Positions 1 to 7,505 are shown, counted from the stretch's first letter. The stretch is 10,486 bases of DNA from Bacteroidota bacterium (GCA_023391315.1 JAEWBD010000191.1:1-10486); one strand, 5' to 3'. The notes: a model not told the origin generated them from the sequence alone. Numbers and translations are program-made.

Positions 1-1
1 C

Positions 2-1960
2 CAGGGCATTGGTTATGTTATGATTGATGCGGCCAAAGGAACACGTGCCAGCTTAACTGATAAGCCAGAAGGCCTTGATGGCAATACATATGGCTCCCAC
101 GGTAAAGAAGTACTTTCTCCTGATGGCAAAAAAGCAGTATTTATAAAGGATTATAATTTATGGGTAAGGGATGTTGCTACCAATCAGCTCACGCAGCTTA
201 CAACAGATGGTGTTGAATATTACGGCTATGCAACCGACAATGCCGGTTGGACGCATTCTGATAATGCTATTGTAAGATGGTCGCCCGATTCTAAAAAGAT
301 TGCCACTTTTCAGCAGGATGAACGCAAGGCCGGCGACATGTACCTCGCTACAACCAATGTTGGGCATCCCACATTGCAGCACTGGAAATATCCATTGCCC
401 GGCGATACCAATATCATCATGATTGAAAGGGTGGTGATTGATGTTGAAAACCCTAAAGTGATCCGTCTTCAAATTCCGCCTGACCCGCACCGTGCCACTT
501 TGAGTGATGATATTTCAAGCAGCGGCACATTTGATGATCTAAGCTGGAGCGATGATGGTTCTCAGTTTGCTTTTGTTTCCACTTCTAGGGATCATAAAAT
601 TGAAAAAGTGCGTATTGCAGATGCCAACACCGACGCTGTACGCGAAGTGTTTGAAGAAAAAGCACCCACGCAATATGAATCGGGCTGGGGTTCTATTAAC
701 TGGAAATATTTACCAGGCACAAAGGAGATCATCTGGTTTTCAGAACGCGATAACTGGGGCCATTTATACCTGTACGATGCAACAACAGGCAAGCTCAAAA
801 ATCAAATTACAAAAGGCGATTGGGTGGTTACGCAAATGTTGCATGTGGATGAAAAAAGCCGGACGATTTATTTTCTTGCCAACGGGCTTGATACCGCCAA
901 TCCCTATTTCACGCACTTTTATAAAATTGGTTTTGACGGAAAGAAAATGGTATCGCTTACGCCGGAAACAGGTTTTCACAAGATTACTTTATCGCCATTA
1001 AAAAATTATTTTATTGATGATTATTCGCAGCCAGATGTTCCCAATACAGTTGTATTGCGCAATACAAACGGGAAGGTTATTACAACACTGGAAAAAACAG
1101 ACATCAGCCCGCTAAAAGCAATTGGCTGGCAGCCGCCAAAACCTGTAACCTTAAAAGCGCATGATGATACCACAAATATTTACGGGCTGATATTTACGCC
1201 GTCCAATATTGACCCCACAAAAAAATACCCGGTTGTGGTTTACATTTATCCTGGCCCACAGGGCGGAAGTATTGGCGGCAACTGGGGTTTCTCTGCCGCC
1301 AGGGGCGATAATCAATCACTGGCAGAATTGGGCTTTGTGGTGGTTGCCTTTGAAGGCACTTCCAACCCGCTCCGTTCCAAATCATTCCACGACATGAGTT
1401 ATGGTTTTATGGCAGAAAATACTTTGCCCGATCAGATTACCGGCATAAGGCAACTGGCTGCACGCTATGCCTATATTGATACAAACCATGTAGGTATCTG
1501 GGGCCACTCCGGCGGCGGTTTTGCCACAGCCTGCGCCATGTTTAAATTTCCTGACTTTTTTAAAGTGGGCATTTCAGAATCAGGCAACCACGATAACCGT
1601 AATTATGAAGATGATTGGGGTGAAAGATATATCGGCCTGCTTAAAAAAGATGCTTCAGGAAAAGATAATTACGAAGCGCAGGCCAACCAGGTGTATGCCG
1701 GTAACCTCAAGGGCAAATTATTACTGGCGCATGGTATGCTGGATGACAATGTGCCGCCCTATAATACATTGCTGGTGGTGGAAGCGCTAGAAAAAGCTAA
1801 TAAAGATTATGACCTGATCATTTTTCCCAACAGCCATCATGGTTACGGGACCTATTCTTATTATATGATGCGCCGCCGCTGGGATTATTTTGTATCGAAT
1901 TTGTTGGGCGCTGCGCATCCGAAAGAGTATAAAATAACCAATACAATGAATGGAAGATAG
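2..1960 (+). CDS. S9-family (DPP IV-like) serine peptidase, 5' end missing
   Basis: This is a prolyl-oligopeptidase-clan serine peptidase that probably trims oligopeptides in the periplasm or at the envelope. The frame is open to the left edge (residues QGIGYV precede the first Met at 20), so 652 residues are visible and the N-terminus, including any signal peptide, lies outside. Numbered from the Met at 20, residues 1 to about 370 are a DPP IV N-terminal beta-propeller (WSPD at 87-90), followed by an alpha/beta-hydrolase domain. The inferred triad is Ser497 in GHSGGG, Asp575 in HGMLDDNV and His607 in NSHHGYG, by alignment from memory with human DPP IV Ser630/Asp708/His740. The nucleophile elbow is GHSGGG rather than the DPP IV GWSYGG. 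The Glu-Glu pair that binds the substrate amino terminus in true DPP IV is not seen before WSPD. Family assignment is firm, dipeptidyl-peptidase activity is not. It is convergent with the T6SS operon and has no evident link to it. Confidence 0.9.
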   Translation, partial: QGIGYVMIDAAKGTRASLTDKPEGLDGNTYGSHGKEVLSPDGKKAVFIKDYNLWVRDVATNQLTQLTTDGVEYYGYATDNAGWTHSDNAIVRWSPDSKKIATFQQDERKAGDMYLATTNVGHPTLQHWKYPLPGDTNIIMIERVVIDVENPKVIRLQIPPDPHRATLSDDISSSGTFDDLSWSDDGSQFAFVSTSRDHKIEKVRIADANTDAVREVFEEKAPTQYESGWGSINWKYLPGTKEIIWFSERDNWGHLYLYDATTGKLKNQITKGDWVVTQMLHVDEKSRTIYFLANGLDTANPYFTHFYKIGFDGKKMVSLTPETGFHKITLSPLKNYFIDDYSQPDVPNTVVLRNTNGKVITTLEKTDISPLKAIGWQPPKPVTLKAHDDTTNIYGLIFTPSNIDPTKKYPVVVYIYPGPQGGSIGGNWGFSAARGDNQSLAELGFVVVAFEGTSNPLRSKSFHDMSYGFMAENTLPDQITGIRQLAARYAYIDTNHVGIWGHSGGGFATACAMFKFPDFFKVGISESGNHDNRNYEDDWGERYIGLLKKDASGKDNYEAQANQVYAGNLKGKLLLAHGMLDDNVPPYNTLLVVEALEKANKDYDLIIFPNSHHGYGTYSYYMMRRRWDYFVSNLLGAAHPKEYKITNTMNGR

Positions 1961-1961
1961 C

Positions 1962-1999
1962 GATTCATTCAACAGGTTATTTATTGTTGAATACTAATC
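1962..1999. terminator. Hairpin between convergent genes, possible bidirectional terminator
   Basis: ATTCAACA (1967-1974) and TGTTGAAT (1985-1992) are perfect inverted repeats around a 10-nt loop. An outer GATT/AATC pair (1962-1965 with 1996-1999) could extend the stem across a small internal loop. It starts 1 nt after the peptidase stop and lies about 45 nt beyond the last stop of the T6SS operon, which is a natural place to end both transcripts. The stem is A/T-rich and has no T-run on either side, so it is at best a non-canonical terminator. Confidence 0.4.
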
Positions 2000-2042
2000 A
2001 GCTACAATGCAAACAGGCCAGGCCACTACTGCGGCCGTATAT

Positions 2043-2849
2043 TTAATTACGCTTCTTGCCAACTTTTATTCCCAATATTTTTCTTGGCTGGCTGTAGGTT
2101 ACCAGTATGTTTGTTTCACAATTGGGATTATTAGGATCATGAATAATTTTGGCCGATTCTACTGTAACATCTTTCTCCAATTGCAGGCGTTTGCAAAGTT
2201 CCGATAAAGTAATTGCCTTTTTTTCAGAATTGGCTTTAACCAGCGTTCCTTCGCCGCCGCAAAAAAACTGGGCAACCTTTTGTGTCGTTACATTCGGGTC
2301 TCCATTAGCCACTTTCGTAAGCAATGTTTTCAGATTTGCATCAGTCAGGCTTTTGCGTGTAGCGTTATCAGCCTGGTTTGGTGCGTTAGCGCCCGCTGCT
2401 GCGTTAGAAGCGATGTAAGTAAACTGTGGTGACGAAGCAGGCGACGGGCCATTTTCTGTTGTTACCGTAACAGGCCCTGTCTGGCTGCCTTCACCCACAA
2501 TGGCTGTAATTTCCGTTGGCGAAATTATTTGGAATGATTTTGCTTCAATGCCGCCAAAGCTCACCGACTTTGTTCCGTTAAAAAAGCTGCCCATAATGGT
2601 TACACTTGTACCGGCACCGCCACTCGTTGGATAAATGGAATTAACAGCAGGCGGAATCTTTATTGACCGTGCAGGTAAAGCTTCCGCCTCACCTGTTGTA
2701 TTACTGGCTGCAGACTTCTTCGGCAATACCACCACTGTTTTTGTATATCGTTTACTGCCATCGATGGTTAGTGTTATCATTTGAACGCCATCTTTATAAA
2801 AATTAAAATCAACGCCGGACGTGGTTTTAACCTCAGGGGAGCCTGACAA
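2043..2849 (-). CDS. 3' part of interrupted PKD/TIG-domain T6SS envelope gene (tssP-like)
   Basis: This reading frame continues in phase from the gene ending at 2856, separated from it only by the TAG and two sense codons (Trp, Ser). It opens with the second half of a PKD-like domain (about residues 1-43, with GVQMITLTIDG), then a linker and a proline-rich turn. A TIG/IPT immunoglobulin-like domain follows (about 66-146: PTSGGAGTSVTI, SFGG, SPTEITAIV). The last 115 or so residues form a C-terminal domain I do not recognise, with Cys at about 197, 219 and 244. The fragment has no ATG near its 5' end (the only upstream start is TTG at 2849) and no signal peptide or membrane segment, so alone it could not reach the periplasm. 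I read it as the tail of one gene of 438 codons (2043-3359). It would be expressed only by readthrough, by an internal start, or not at all. The domain calls are good; the tssP identity rests on position and architecture. Confidence 0.72.
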   Translation of the reverse strand: MSGSPEVKTTSGVDFNFYKDGVQMITLTIDGSKRYTKTVVVLPKKSAASNTTGEAEALPARSIKIPPAVNSIYPTSGGAGTSVTIMGSFFNGTKSVSFGGIEAKSFQIISPTEITAIVGEGSQTGPVTVTTENGPSPASSPQFTYIASNAAAGANAPNQADNATRKSLTDANLKTLLTKVANGDPNVTTQKVAQFFCGGEGTLVKANSEKKAITLSELCKRLQLEKDVTVESAKIIHDPNNPNCETNILVTYSQPRKILGIKVGKKRN

Positions 2850-2855
2850 GCTCCA

Positions 2856-2858
2856 CTA
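2856..2858 (-). other. In-frame TAG interrupting the second PKD domain
   Basis: On the - strand the codons read AGC TAC TAG TGG AGC TTG. The flanking residues SYSY and WSLSG match the usual PKD strand pattern of an aromatic residue, one residue, Trp, then a turn with Gly. One base change to CAG, GAG or AAG would restore a plausible YSY-x-WSLSG strand. The next base is T, which is not the classic CAR-YYA readthrough context. Confidence 0.85.
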
Positions 2859-3359
2859 GTAGCTATAACTCGCTTTTATTAATGTACTGAAATGCGCTGA
2901 TAATCCTGCCGTTACAGTATCTGCACCAATTATGGGAATTGCTGCAAACTGCGTCGAATCTGCCCGCCTGGCCGGCCTGGAAATGATACTAATTACAACA
3001 GTTTGCAGGCACGTATTATTTTGTGTGCATGAAACAGTAAAATCACCTTCTTTTAAAAAGCTATGCTGCATAACAGGTTTACCTGTTTGTTCACGGGCGC
3101 CATCACCAAAATCCCAGCGTAATTTATCTGTCGGTGTTGCCGGAACAGAAAAAGTAATAGACTCACCCACATAAAATACATTATTCGTTTGCTGCCTTAA
3201 ACCTGATGTAGCAATTTCAAACGCAGAACAATCAACATGCGTTACCAGTTTAAAGCTTAAAAAAGATGCAGAGCAAACAAGCACTATCAGCATGGTTAAC
3301 CACACACTGTTGTCGAGGCCCAGCCTTGATTTTGTAAATATAGAAGTGGAACTTTTCAT
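2856..3359 (-). CDS. 5' part of interrupted PKD-domain T6SS envelope protein (tssP-like)
   Basis: As it stands this encodes 167 residues. There is a short cytoplasmic tail (1-18), one membrane segment (about 19-38), then a periplasmic part. A first PKD domain (about 60-126) has the hallmark WDFGDG at 82-87 and a Cys pair at 111 and 117 that could form a disulfide. A second PKD-like domain begins at about 141 and is cut at codon 168 by TAG, with its remainder continuing in frame downstream. The start is the ATG at 3359, 24 nt after tssO. Bacteroidota T6SS loci encode an envelope set called TssN to TssR in place of TssJ/L/M. A single-pass protein with PKD domains next to tssO fits TssP, but I cannot confirm the name by comparison. 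The truncated product would keep the anchor and first PKD domain but lose the TIG and C-terminal domains. An unrelated PKD adhesin is unlikely given the operon position. Confidence 0.78.
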   Translation of the reverse strand: MKSSTSIFTKSRLGLDNSVWLTMLIVLVCSASFLSFKLVTHVDCSAFEIATSGLRQQTNNVFYVGESITFSVPATPTDKLRWDFGDGAREQTGKPVMQHSFLKEGDFTVSCTQNNTCLQTVVISIISRPARRADSTQFAAIPIIGADTVTAGLSAHFSTLIKASYSY

Positions 3360-3383
3360 AAATCATTCAACACAGGTTTGTTG

Positions 3384-3914
3384 CTAATAAGATTGATAAG
3401 GCGGTTTCATGCCTACCTGGCTTGATAACTGCGCGATATAAGCATTGGCGCTGTTTATTCTTTGCATTAAATTAGTCTGCTCCGACTGCAGTTTGCCGAT
3501 GTCGGGTGATTGTGATCTTAAATTCACCAGGCTGGAATTGGCGCTCTTCAGCTTATACAAAGCGTCTATCATCTTTGCATAAATATTATCATTACCCGGC
3601 ATTGCTTTTTCTTTGAATGCCTGCAGGTCGCTCATGGCAAGTGTTATACGGTTGTCTATAAGATCTGTTTGAACACTTGGCACTTGTAGTGTATCAATCA
3701 ATGTTTGCAGGTCGGTAAGCTTGCCTGAAAACTGTACCATGAATTTTTGCTCCTTTTGATATGCGGTAATCTCTTCTTTCATTTTCCTGTTTTCTTCAAA
3801 AGGCACCTGCGTACTAAAAAATACGGTTACAACTATAACCGCTATTGTTATTATAAAAAAAATCAGGAAGTTTAAAAAGGCTTTGCGCCTTTCAGGCTGG
3901 TTAACTGGTTTCAT
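3384..3914 (-). CDS. tssO: T6SS envelope protein TssO
   Basis: This 176-residue single-pass inner-membrane protein has a short basic cytoplasmic head (residues 1-11, with PERRK) and one strongly hydrophobic segment (about 12-33). A long periplasmic part follows that is rich in Gln, Lys, Glu and Leu, with helical, probably coiled-coil stretches at about 40-70 and 120-165. This size and layout match TssO of Bacteroidota T6SS, thought to be part of the trans-envelope complex with TssN, TssP, TssQ and TssR. No enzymatic motif is visible. The start is ATG at 3914, 29 nt after the tssK stop; the gene ends with TAG and the tssP-like gene follows after 24 nt, so co-transcription is likely. The sequence itself is low in information, so the name depends mainly on topology and neighbours. 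Confidence 0.8.
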   Translation of the reverse strand: MKPVNQPERRKAFLNFLIFFIITIAVIVVTVFFSTQVPFEENRKMKEEITAYQKEQKFMVQFSGKLTDLQTLIDTLQVPSVQTDLIDNRITLAMSDLQAFKEKAMPGNDNIYAKMIDALYKLKSANSSLVNLRSQSPDIGKLQSEQTNLMQRINSANAYIAQLSSQVGMKPPYQSY

Positions 3915-3943
3915 AAATCAGTATGTTTATAATGAAATTATAT

Positions 3944-5119
3944 TTATCCGAAAAAACGCCTTCTTGCTTTATTTGATTGCAACTCCTGGAAGCCGTTCTG
4001 TTCTTCCTTCACAAAAATCCCGGAGTCTTTTTTCTTTCCTATAAATTCAAGCTTGTGAAGCGTTTCAAATAAAGCAGCAACTACTTTTATAAATTGAGTT
4101 ATTTTCTGAATGTTATTATTTATGTCGTTGTTATTATAACGTATGGCAGCAAGGCCCGTAAGCATATTTTCCAGTTCACCCTGCTTTAATCCACACCATT
4201 CACTTATATAATTCATCATTTCTTCCTTGCCGGAGCCTATGCGCAGATCAATTACATTCTTCATCAAACGGGCAAGGCTTACAATGCCTGCAAACATTTC
4301 AGCCGGCGATTCATATAATGTTTTCCATCTTGATTTGGTTATAATATCGCTGAGAAATATGATAAGCCTGTCACATAAAAAAAGTACTAATTCCGATAAT
4401 TCATTCTGCTGGTTTTTCCTGTATATTTTTTGTACAATCTGCGAGCAACGCATTTCAAGCGTTGAAAAGAAATTGTCAAGCTCGCCATGCAGGCTCACAA
4501 GATCATCAAGCGCTTCAGTGGAATAACAGGGAGGAATATAATCAGCATCTACTCTTACATCGTTTCCTTCAGCCAAAATTTTACCTACAGTTAATGCAAA
4601 AGGATGATAGGCAAACTGGCTGTACTGGCTATCGCTTGCAATTTCAACTGAATAAGCAGGTAATACAAAAGGATATCTTGGAGGGTTTTCAGCAACATCA
4701 GGTGCACCGGCAGGTTTTTTCTGATATGGATTTATGATTAACACCACCCACCATATACTTTCAGACTTTGCTTCTGCAAAACTGAATGTTGTTGAGGGTG
4801 CAGTATCCAGATCAGTATTTATATTTTCAAAATTGCCCGTTGCCGGTAAATTAATTCTTATACCACCCGGCGTTACCGCCTGGCATGCCAATACGGCAAC
4901 CCTAACCGTGTTTTGATTGTCGACAGATATTTTTACATTAAAATTGTCTTCGCCTGCTGCAGATGAAGGGATGACGCCAAACCTCGAATGAGAAACATTG
5001 AGGGCAGCCACATCATTCAATGCATCACGCCAGGCATCATCCTGTGCAATAAAATGGCTTTTATTAATCTTCATGCCGTCAATCCAATTGACCGGCAGAT
5101 ATTTAATACGGTCTCTCAT
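3944..5119 (-). CDS. tssK: T6SS baseplate protein TssK
   Basis: TssK is the trimeric baseplate subunit that connects the wedge (TssE/F/G) to the membrane complex. I choose the ATG at 5119 (391 residues) rather than a TTG at 5146. The protein then begins MRDRIKYLPVNWIDGMKINK, the conserved N-terminal shell-domain pattern of Bacteroidota TssK (a Pro-Val-Asn-Trp-x-Asp-Gly-Met block followed by a His-Phe). The ATG also overlaps the tssN stop as TAATG, implying translational coupling. The middle holds beta-rich shell sequence and then helical segments (about 200-340). The C-terminal head, which in characterised systems contacts the membrane complex, is the more divergent part here. Length is a little under the roughly 440 residues of proteobacterial TssK. 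TssK was presumably adapted to TssN/O/P rather than TssL/M in this lineage. Confidence 0.9.
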   Translation of the reverse strand: MRDRIKYLPVNWIDGMKINKSHFIAQDDAWRDALNDVAALNVSHSRFGVIPSSAAGEDNFNVKISVDNQNTVRVAVLACQAVTPGGIRINLPATGNFENINTDLDTAPSTTFSFAEAKSESIWWVVLIINPYQKKPAGAPDVAENPPRYPFVLPAYSVEIASDSQYSQFAYHPFALTVGKILAEGNDVRVDADYIPPCYSTEALDDLVSLHGELDNFFSTLEMRCSQIVQKIYRKNQQNELSELVLFLCDRLIIFLSDIITKSRWKTLYESPAEMFAGIVSLARLMKNVIDLRIGSGKEEMMNYISEWCGLKQGELENMLTGLAAIRYNNNDINNNIQKITQFIKVVAALFETLHKLEFIGKKKDSGIFVKEEQNGFQELQSNKARRRFFG

Positions 5120-5991
5120 TATATCATGTTTTCTATGCGTTCGCAAATAATTACTGTATTTTCTTTTATACCATTTTCCCGTATTGTTATTTCAGGATTT
5201 AATATGCGCTGGCGCTGATACCATTTTGGTTTCCTGCGAAACCACCATTGGTAAGCATCGTAATCTTTTGTGGCAAACTCAATAGGTGTTTCGCTTTGCA
5301 GTTCATTATAATCGTTTATAAAATGATAATAGAGTTCGCCAAGTTTCATGCCTTCGGGCGCTTTCGCCCTGAAATAAGAGCGGCCTGCATCGTTGTTTTT
5401 CTTTGCAATTTCAAAACCTATTACATACAATCTTTCCCTCGGATCTTCATCAGGTAACTCTATCTGGGAAGTTAATGGATAGCTCCATGTTACAAACCTT
5501 GCCGGCGGAATATTGAATGCAGCATTGAATGTATGATAAACAAGCATGGGAATAAAAAAAGCAAGACAGCTTAAAAGCATCGGGTAAAAGAGGTACTGCT
5601 TATCATTGGAAAGAAAATACTGCAGCGATGAAAATATTACCACCACAAAAAATATTACCGAAAATCCAAACATTATCTCAGCCAGTATTATTTTACTGTT
5701 ACTGCCTTCGTTATAAGCATGAAAATATTTTTTGTGAACGATGGCAACATGTATAGCGCCAAAGATTAAAAATATAGATGCAATGATCCAGTAAACCGCA
5801 AAGCTGTGATCGCTTACAAATTTTGAAATATATGCAACAAGCGAAACGATAATGGAAGAGACGATACTGTATATAGTTGGCTTTTTTCCGCTGGCTGCAA
5901 AAGTTTCGGAGAAAGGTTTTACCAGGACCAAAAATGTAATTGCAAATGCAAGAAATACCCCAATATATCCCAAGAAAAATTTAATTGCCAT
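5119..5991 (-). CDS. tssN: T6SS multi-pass membrane protein TssN
   Basis: This 290-residue inner-membrane protein is typical of Bacteroidota T6SS loci and absent from proteobacterial ones. Five hydrophobic segments are visible, at about residues 2-25, 38-59, 63-86, 100-127 and 132-154. A soluble C-terminal domain of about 135 residues follows, rich in aromatic and charged residues (a YDAYQWWFRRKPKWYQ stretch), probably cytoplasmic and facing the baseplate. I choose ATG at 5991; a GTG at 6015 would add eight residues (MHCIKGYY) and is less convincing. The stop TAA shares one base with the tssK start (TAATG), so the two are translationally coupled, fitting a TssN-TssK interface between envelope and baseplate. 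The gene follows tssC after a 99-nt gap holding a terminator-like structure, so its expression may differ from that of the sheath genes. Confidence 0.87.
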   Translation of the reverse strand: MAIKFFLGYIGVFLAFAITFLVLVKPFSETFAASGKKPTIYSIVSSIIVSLVAYISKFVSDHSFAVYWIIASIFLIFGAIHVAIVHKKYFHAYNEGSNSKIILAEIMFGFSVIFFVVVIFSSLQYFLSNDKQYLFYPMLLSCLAFFIPMLVYHTFNAAFNIPPARFVTWSYPLTSQIELPDEDPRERLYVIGFEIAKKNNDAGRSYFRAKAPEGMKLGELYYHFINDYNELQSETPIEFATKDYDAYQWWFRRKPKWYQRQRILNPEITIRENGIKENTVIICERIENMI

Positions 5992-6033
5992 GTAATACCC
6001 TTTAATGCAGTGCACACAAATAAATCAGTATAG

Positions 6034-6070
6034 AAAAAATAAAGCTTCATGTATCACGAAAGCTTTATTT
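6034..6070 (-). terminator. Rho-independent-type terminator or attenuator between tssC and tssN
   Basis: A perfect 11-bp inverted repeat (6037-6047 AAATAAAGCTT with 6060-6070 AAGCTTTATTT) encloses a 12-nt loop. Read on the - strand, the stem is followed directly by six T (6039 down to 6034), the layout of an intrinsic terminator. The stem has only two G-C pairs, so termination is probably partial. It lies 20 nt after the tssC stop and 42 nt before the tssN ATG. Confidence 0.65.
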
Positions 6071-6086
6071 AGCATTGAAAAATGCT
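6071..6086 (-). other. Small stem-loop abutting the tssC-tssN terminator
   Basis: AGCATT (6071-6076) and AATGCT (6081-6086) form a perfect 6-bp stem with a 4-nt loop, ending 4 nt after the tssC stop and touching the larger hairpin. The loop reads GAAA on the + strand but TTTC in the - strand transcript, so it is not a GNRA tetraloop in the operon RNA. It may stabilise the 3' end of the sheath mRNA; function is inferred from position only. Confidence 0.45.
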
Positions 6087-6090
6087 ACTG

Positions 6091-7464
6091 TTATTGTTGC
6101 TTGAATGAAGCTTTCCATTCCTCGCCATCATCACCTTTGTAACCATCCAGTTTAACAAGGAAGCTTTTTGCAGGGAAGAATGGCGTTATATGAATATCAA
6201 GGAAGATATGGTCTTTATGTTCTTCATCTCTTTCAAACCGTATGATCTGGAATTTCTCAATGAGCTTGTCAGGGCCTTGTATGCCATCAAGGAATTTTAC
6301 AATCTGGGAACGAAGATTTTTTTCCATCTTCACATTCCACAATTCAAAGGCACGCCTGTTGAGAAAATCGGAAAGTACTTTGGCAATAAAATCAAATACA
6401 CGCACTACAGAATAAGTTTGCATGCCTAGGTTATCGCCTGTAAATAATGTTTTGGCAGAGAAAGGCATTACCTTACCCCATTCACCAACCAATGGCACAA
6501 GGCCAACATTTTCAAGCTCTGATATTTCTGCTTTTTTCTGGTCGAAACGAACAGTATCTACTTCATCAATAGAGCCATAGGTTTTACCGGCAACCGGCTG
6601 CGATAATTTGGTACAATACATTTTACCCGCAAGCGCCGCAGAACCCGGAACATACACATCTTCTTCTTCACCAACGTCGGTTTTTTTACCCCTGCCCACA
6701 ATATAGTTGCAGGTCATCATTACGTTTGCCTTATGCGCATCGCCGCTTGTAAGATTGGCATCGGTAAACATGTCGAGCACATCATCGGGCGTTTCAATAT
6801 TTTCAAAATCTGTAACCAGCATTACTTTATTGTTATAGGCCATCTTCGCCCATTTATCAACCACGGTTGCAGATTTTAAATAACCGGGCACTACGAGCAG
6901 TGAATAATTCTGCCGCAGGTCTAAGCGGTCATATTTATTTTTCAATTCCTCCGCTATATATTCAATAAACCTTGGCTCATCCAAATCTGTAAGCTGATCC
7001 ATGGAAGCATTCATCAATACAACATTCTTAAGCTTTGGCGATTCGGTATTTTTATAAAACAAGTGAACAGAGCGGTACGATTGTTCCATTTCGCGGCTGG
7101 CGTCTAAAACTTTTTTAAGGTTTTGTTTTAAAAGCTTCTCTGCATTTTCTGCCTTCTGAACACTCTTTTCCGCCATTTCTGCAACTGAATTGTTTTCTGT
7201 TAAAAGATCAATCCATAATTGCATCTTTTTCTTCAATTCAGCACGCTGCTGTTTCTTGGAAGCATCGGTTAAAAAAATATTACGCTTGGCTTTACGAACG
7301 GGGTTCATATTATCGGCGCCATCAACCACGGCTTCTAAAAAATCATACCCGCCTGTTCTGACCAATGTATTTAAAGAAGTTTGGAGAGAAGGCACTTCGG
7401 TCACGGCCTGTTTTTCGCCTTCTTTATATTGTAAAACGCTTTCGTCTTTTAATTCTGTTGACAT
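6091..7464 (-). CDS. tssC: T6SS contractile sheath large subunit TssC
   Basis: This 457-residue protein is the large sheath subunit (VipB-type) that assembles with TssB around the Hcp tube and contracts to fire the apparatus. The N-terminal part is helical and charged (about 55-135). The sheath core follows with family-typical segments: NVVLMNAS, RFIEYIAEEL, LVVPGYLKSA, VGEWGKVMPF at 326-335, and NRRAFELWNVKMEKNLRSQ. Near the C-terminus comes a strand ending PFFPAKSFLVKLDGYKGDD. It is slightly shorter than the roughly 490 residues of proteobacterial TssC but looks complete and has no frameshift. Start is ATG at 7464, 41 nt after tssB, which supports the usual tssB-tssC co-expression. The stop is followed at once by two hairpins. 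Confidence 0.95.
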   Translation of the reverse strand: MSTELKDESVLQYKEGEKQAVTEVPSLQTSLNTLVRTGGYDFLEAVVDGADNMNPVRKAKRNIFLTDASKKQQRAELKKKMQLWIDLLTENNSVAEMAEKSVQKAENAEKLLKQNLKKVLDASREMEQSYRSVHLFYKNTESPKLKNVVLMNASMDQLTDLDEPRFIEYIAEELKNKYDRLDLRQNYSLLVVPGYLKSATVVDKWAKMAYNNKVMLVTDFENIETPDDVLDMFTDANLTSGDAHKANVMMTCNYIVGRGKKTDVGEEEDVYVPGSAALAGKMYCTKLSQPVAGKTYGSIDEVDTVRFDQKKAEISELENVGLVPLVGEWGKVMPFSAKTLFTGDNLGMQTYSVVRVFDFIAKVLSDFLNRRAFELWNVKMEKNLRSQIVKFLDGIQGPDKLIEKFQIIRFERDEEHKDHIFLDIHITPFFPAKSFLVKLDGYKGDDGEEWKASFKQQ

Positions 7465-7505
7465 ATGTGGGAGTTTATGTTTACTGAATAATTATTTGAG
7501 GGGAA

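Noticed and set aside
552..1001. 149-codon open frame on the + strand inside the peptidase gene
   Set aside because: It is a shifted-frame shadow of the S9 peptidase, with low-complexity composition and no recognisable domain. The same applies to the + strand frames antisense to the T6SS genes.
2008..2040. GGCC repeats in the convergent gap as a G/C-rich terminator stem
   Set aside because: Only 4-bp self-complementary GGCC units are available, with no longer stem and no T-run. The 1967-1992 inverted repeat is a better candidate.
2856..2858. TAG reassigned to an amino acid in this organism (alternative genetic code)
   Set aside because: tssO (3384-3386) and the S9 peptidase (1958-1960) end with TAG at natural protein ends, so TAG functions as a normal stop here. 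Local suppression remains possible.
3944..5146. tssK start at TTG 5146
   Set aside because: The extra residues (MRTHRKHDI) lie inside the tssN coding end and precede the conserved TssK N-terminus, which begins properly at the coupled ATG at 5119.
6017..6024. TTTATTTG on the - strand as a -7 promoter element for tssN
   Set aside because: It misses the TA of TAnnTTTG at one position and I see no TTTG at the right spacing upstream. A chance match in A/T-rich DNA is as likely.
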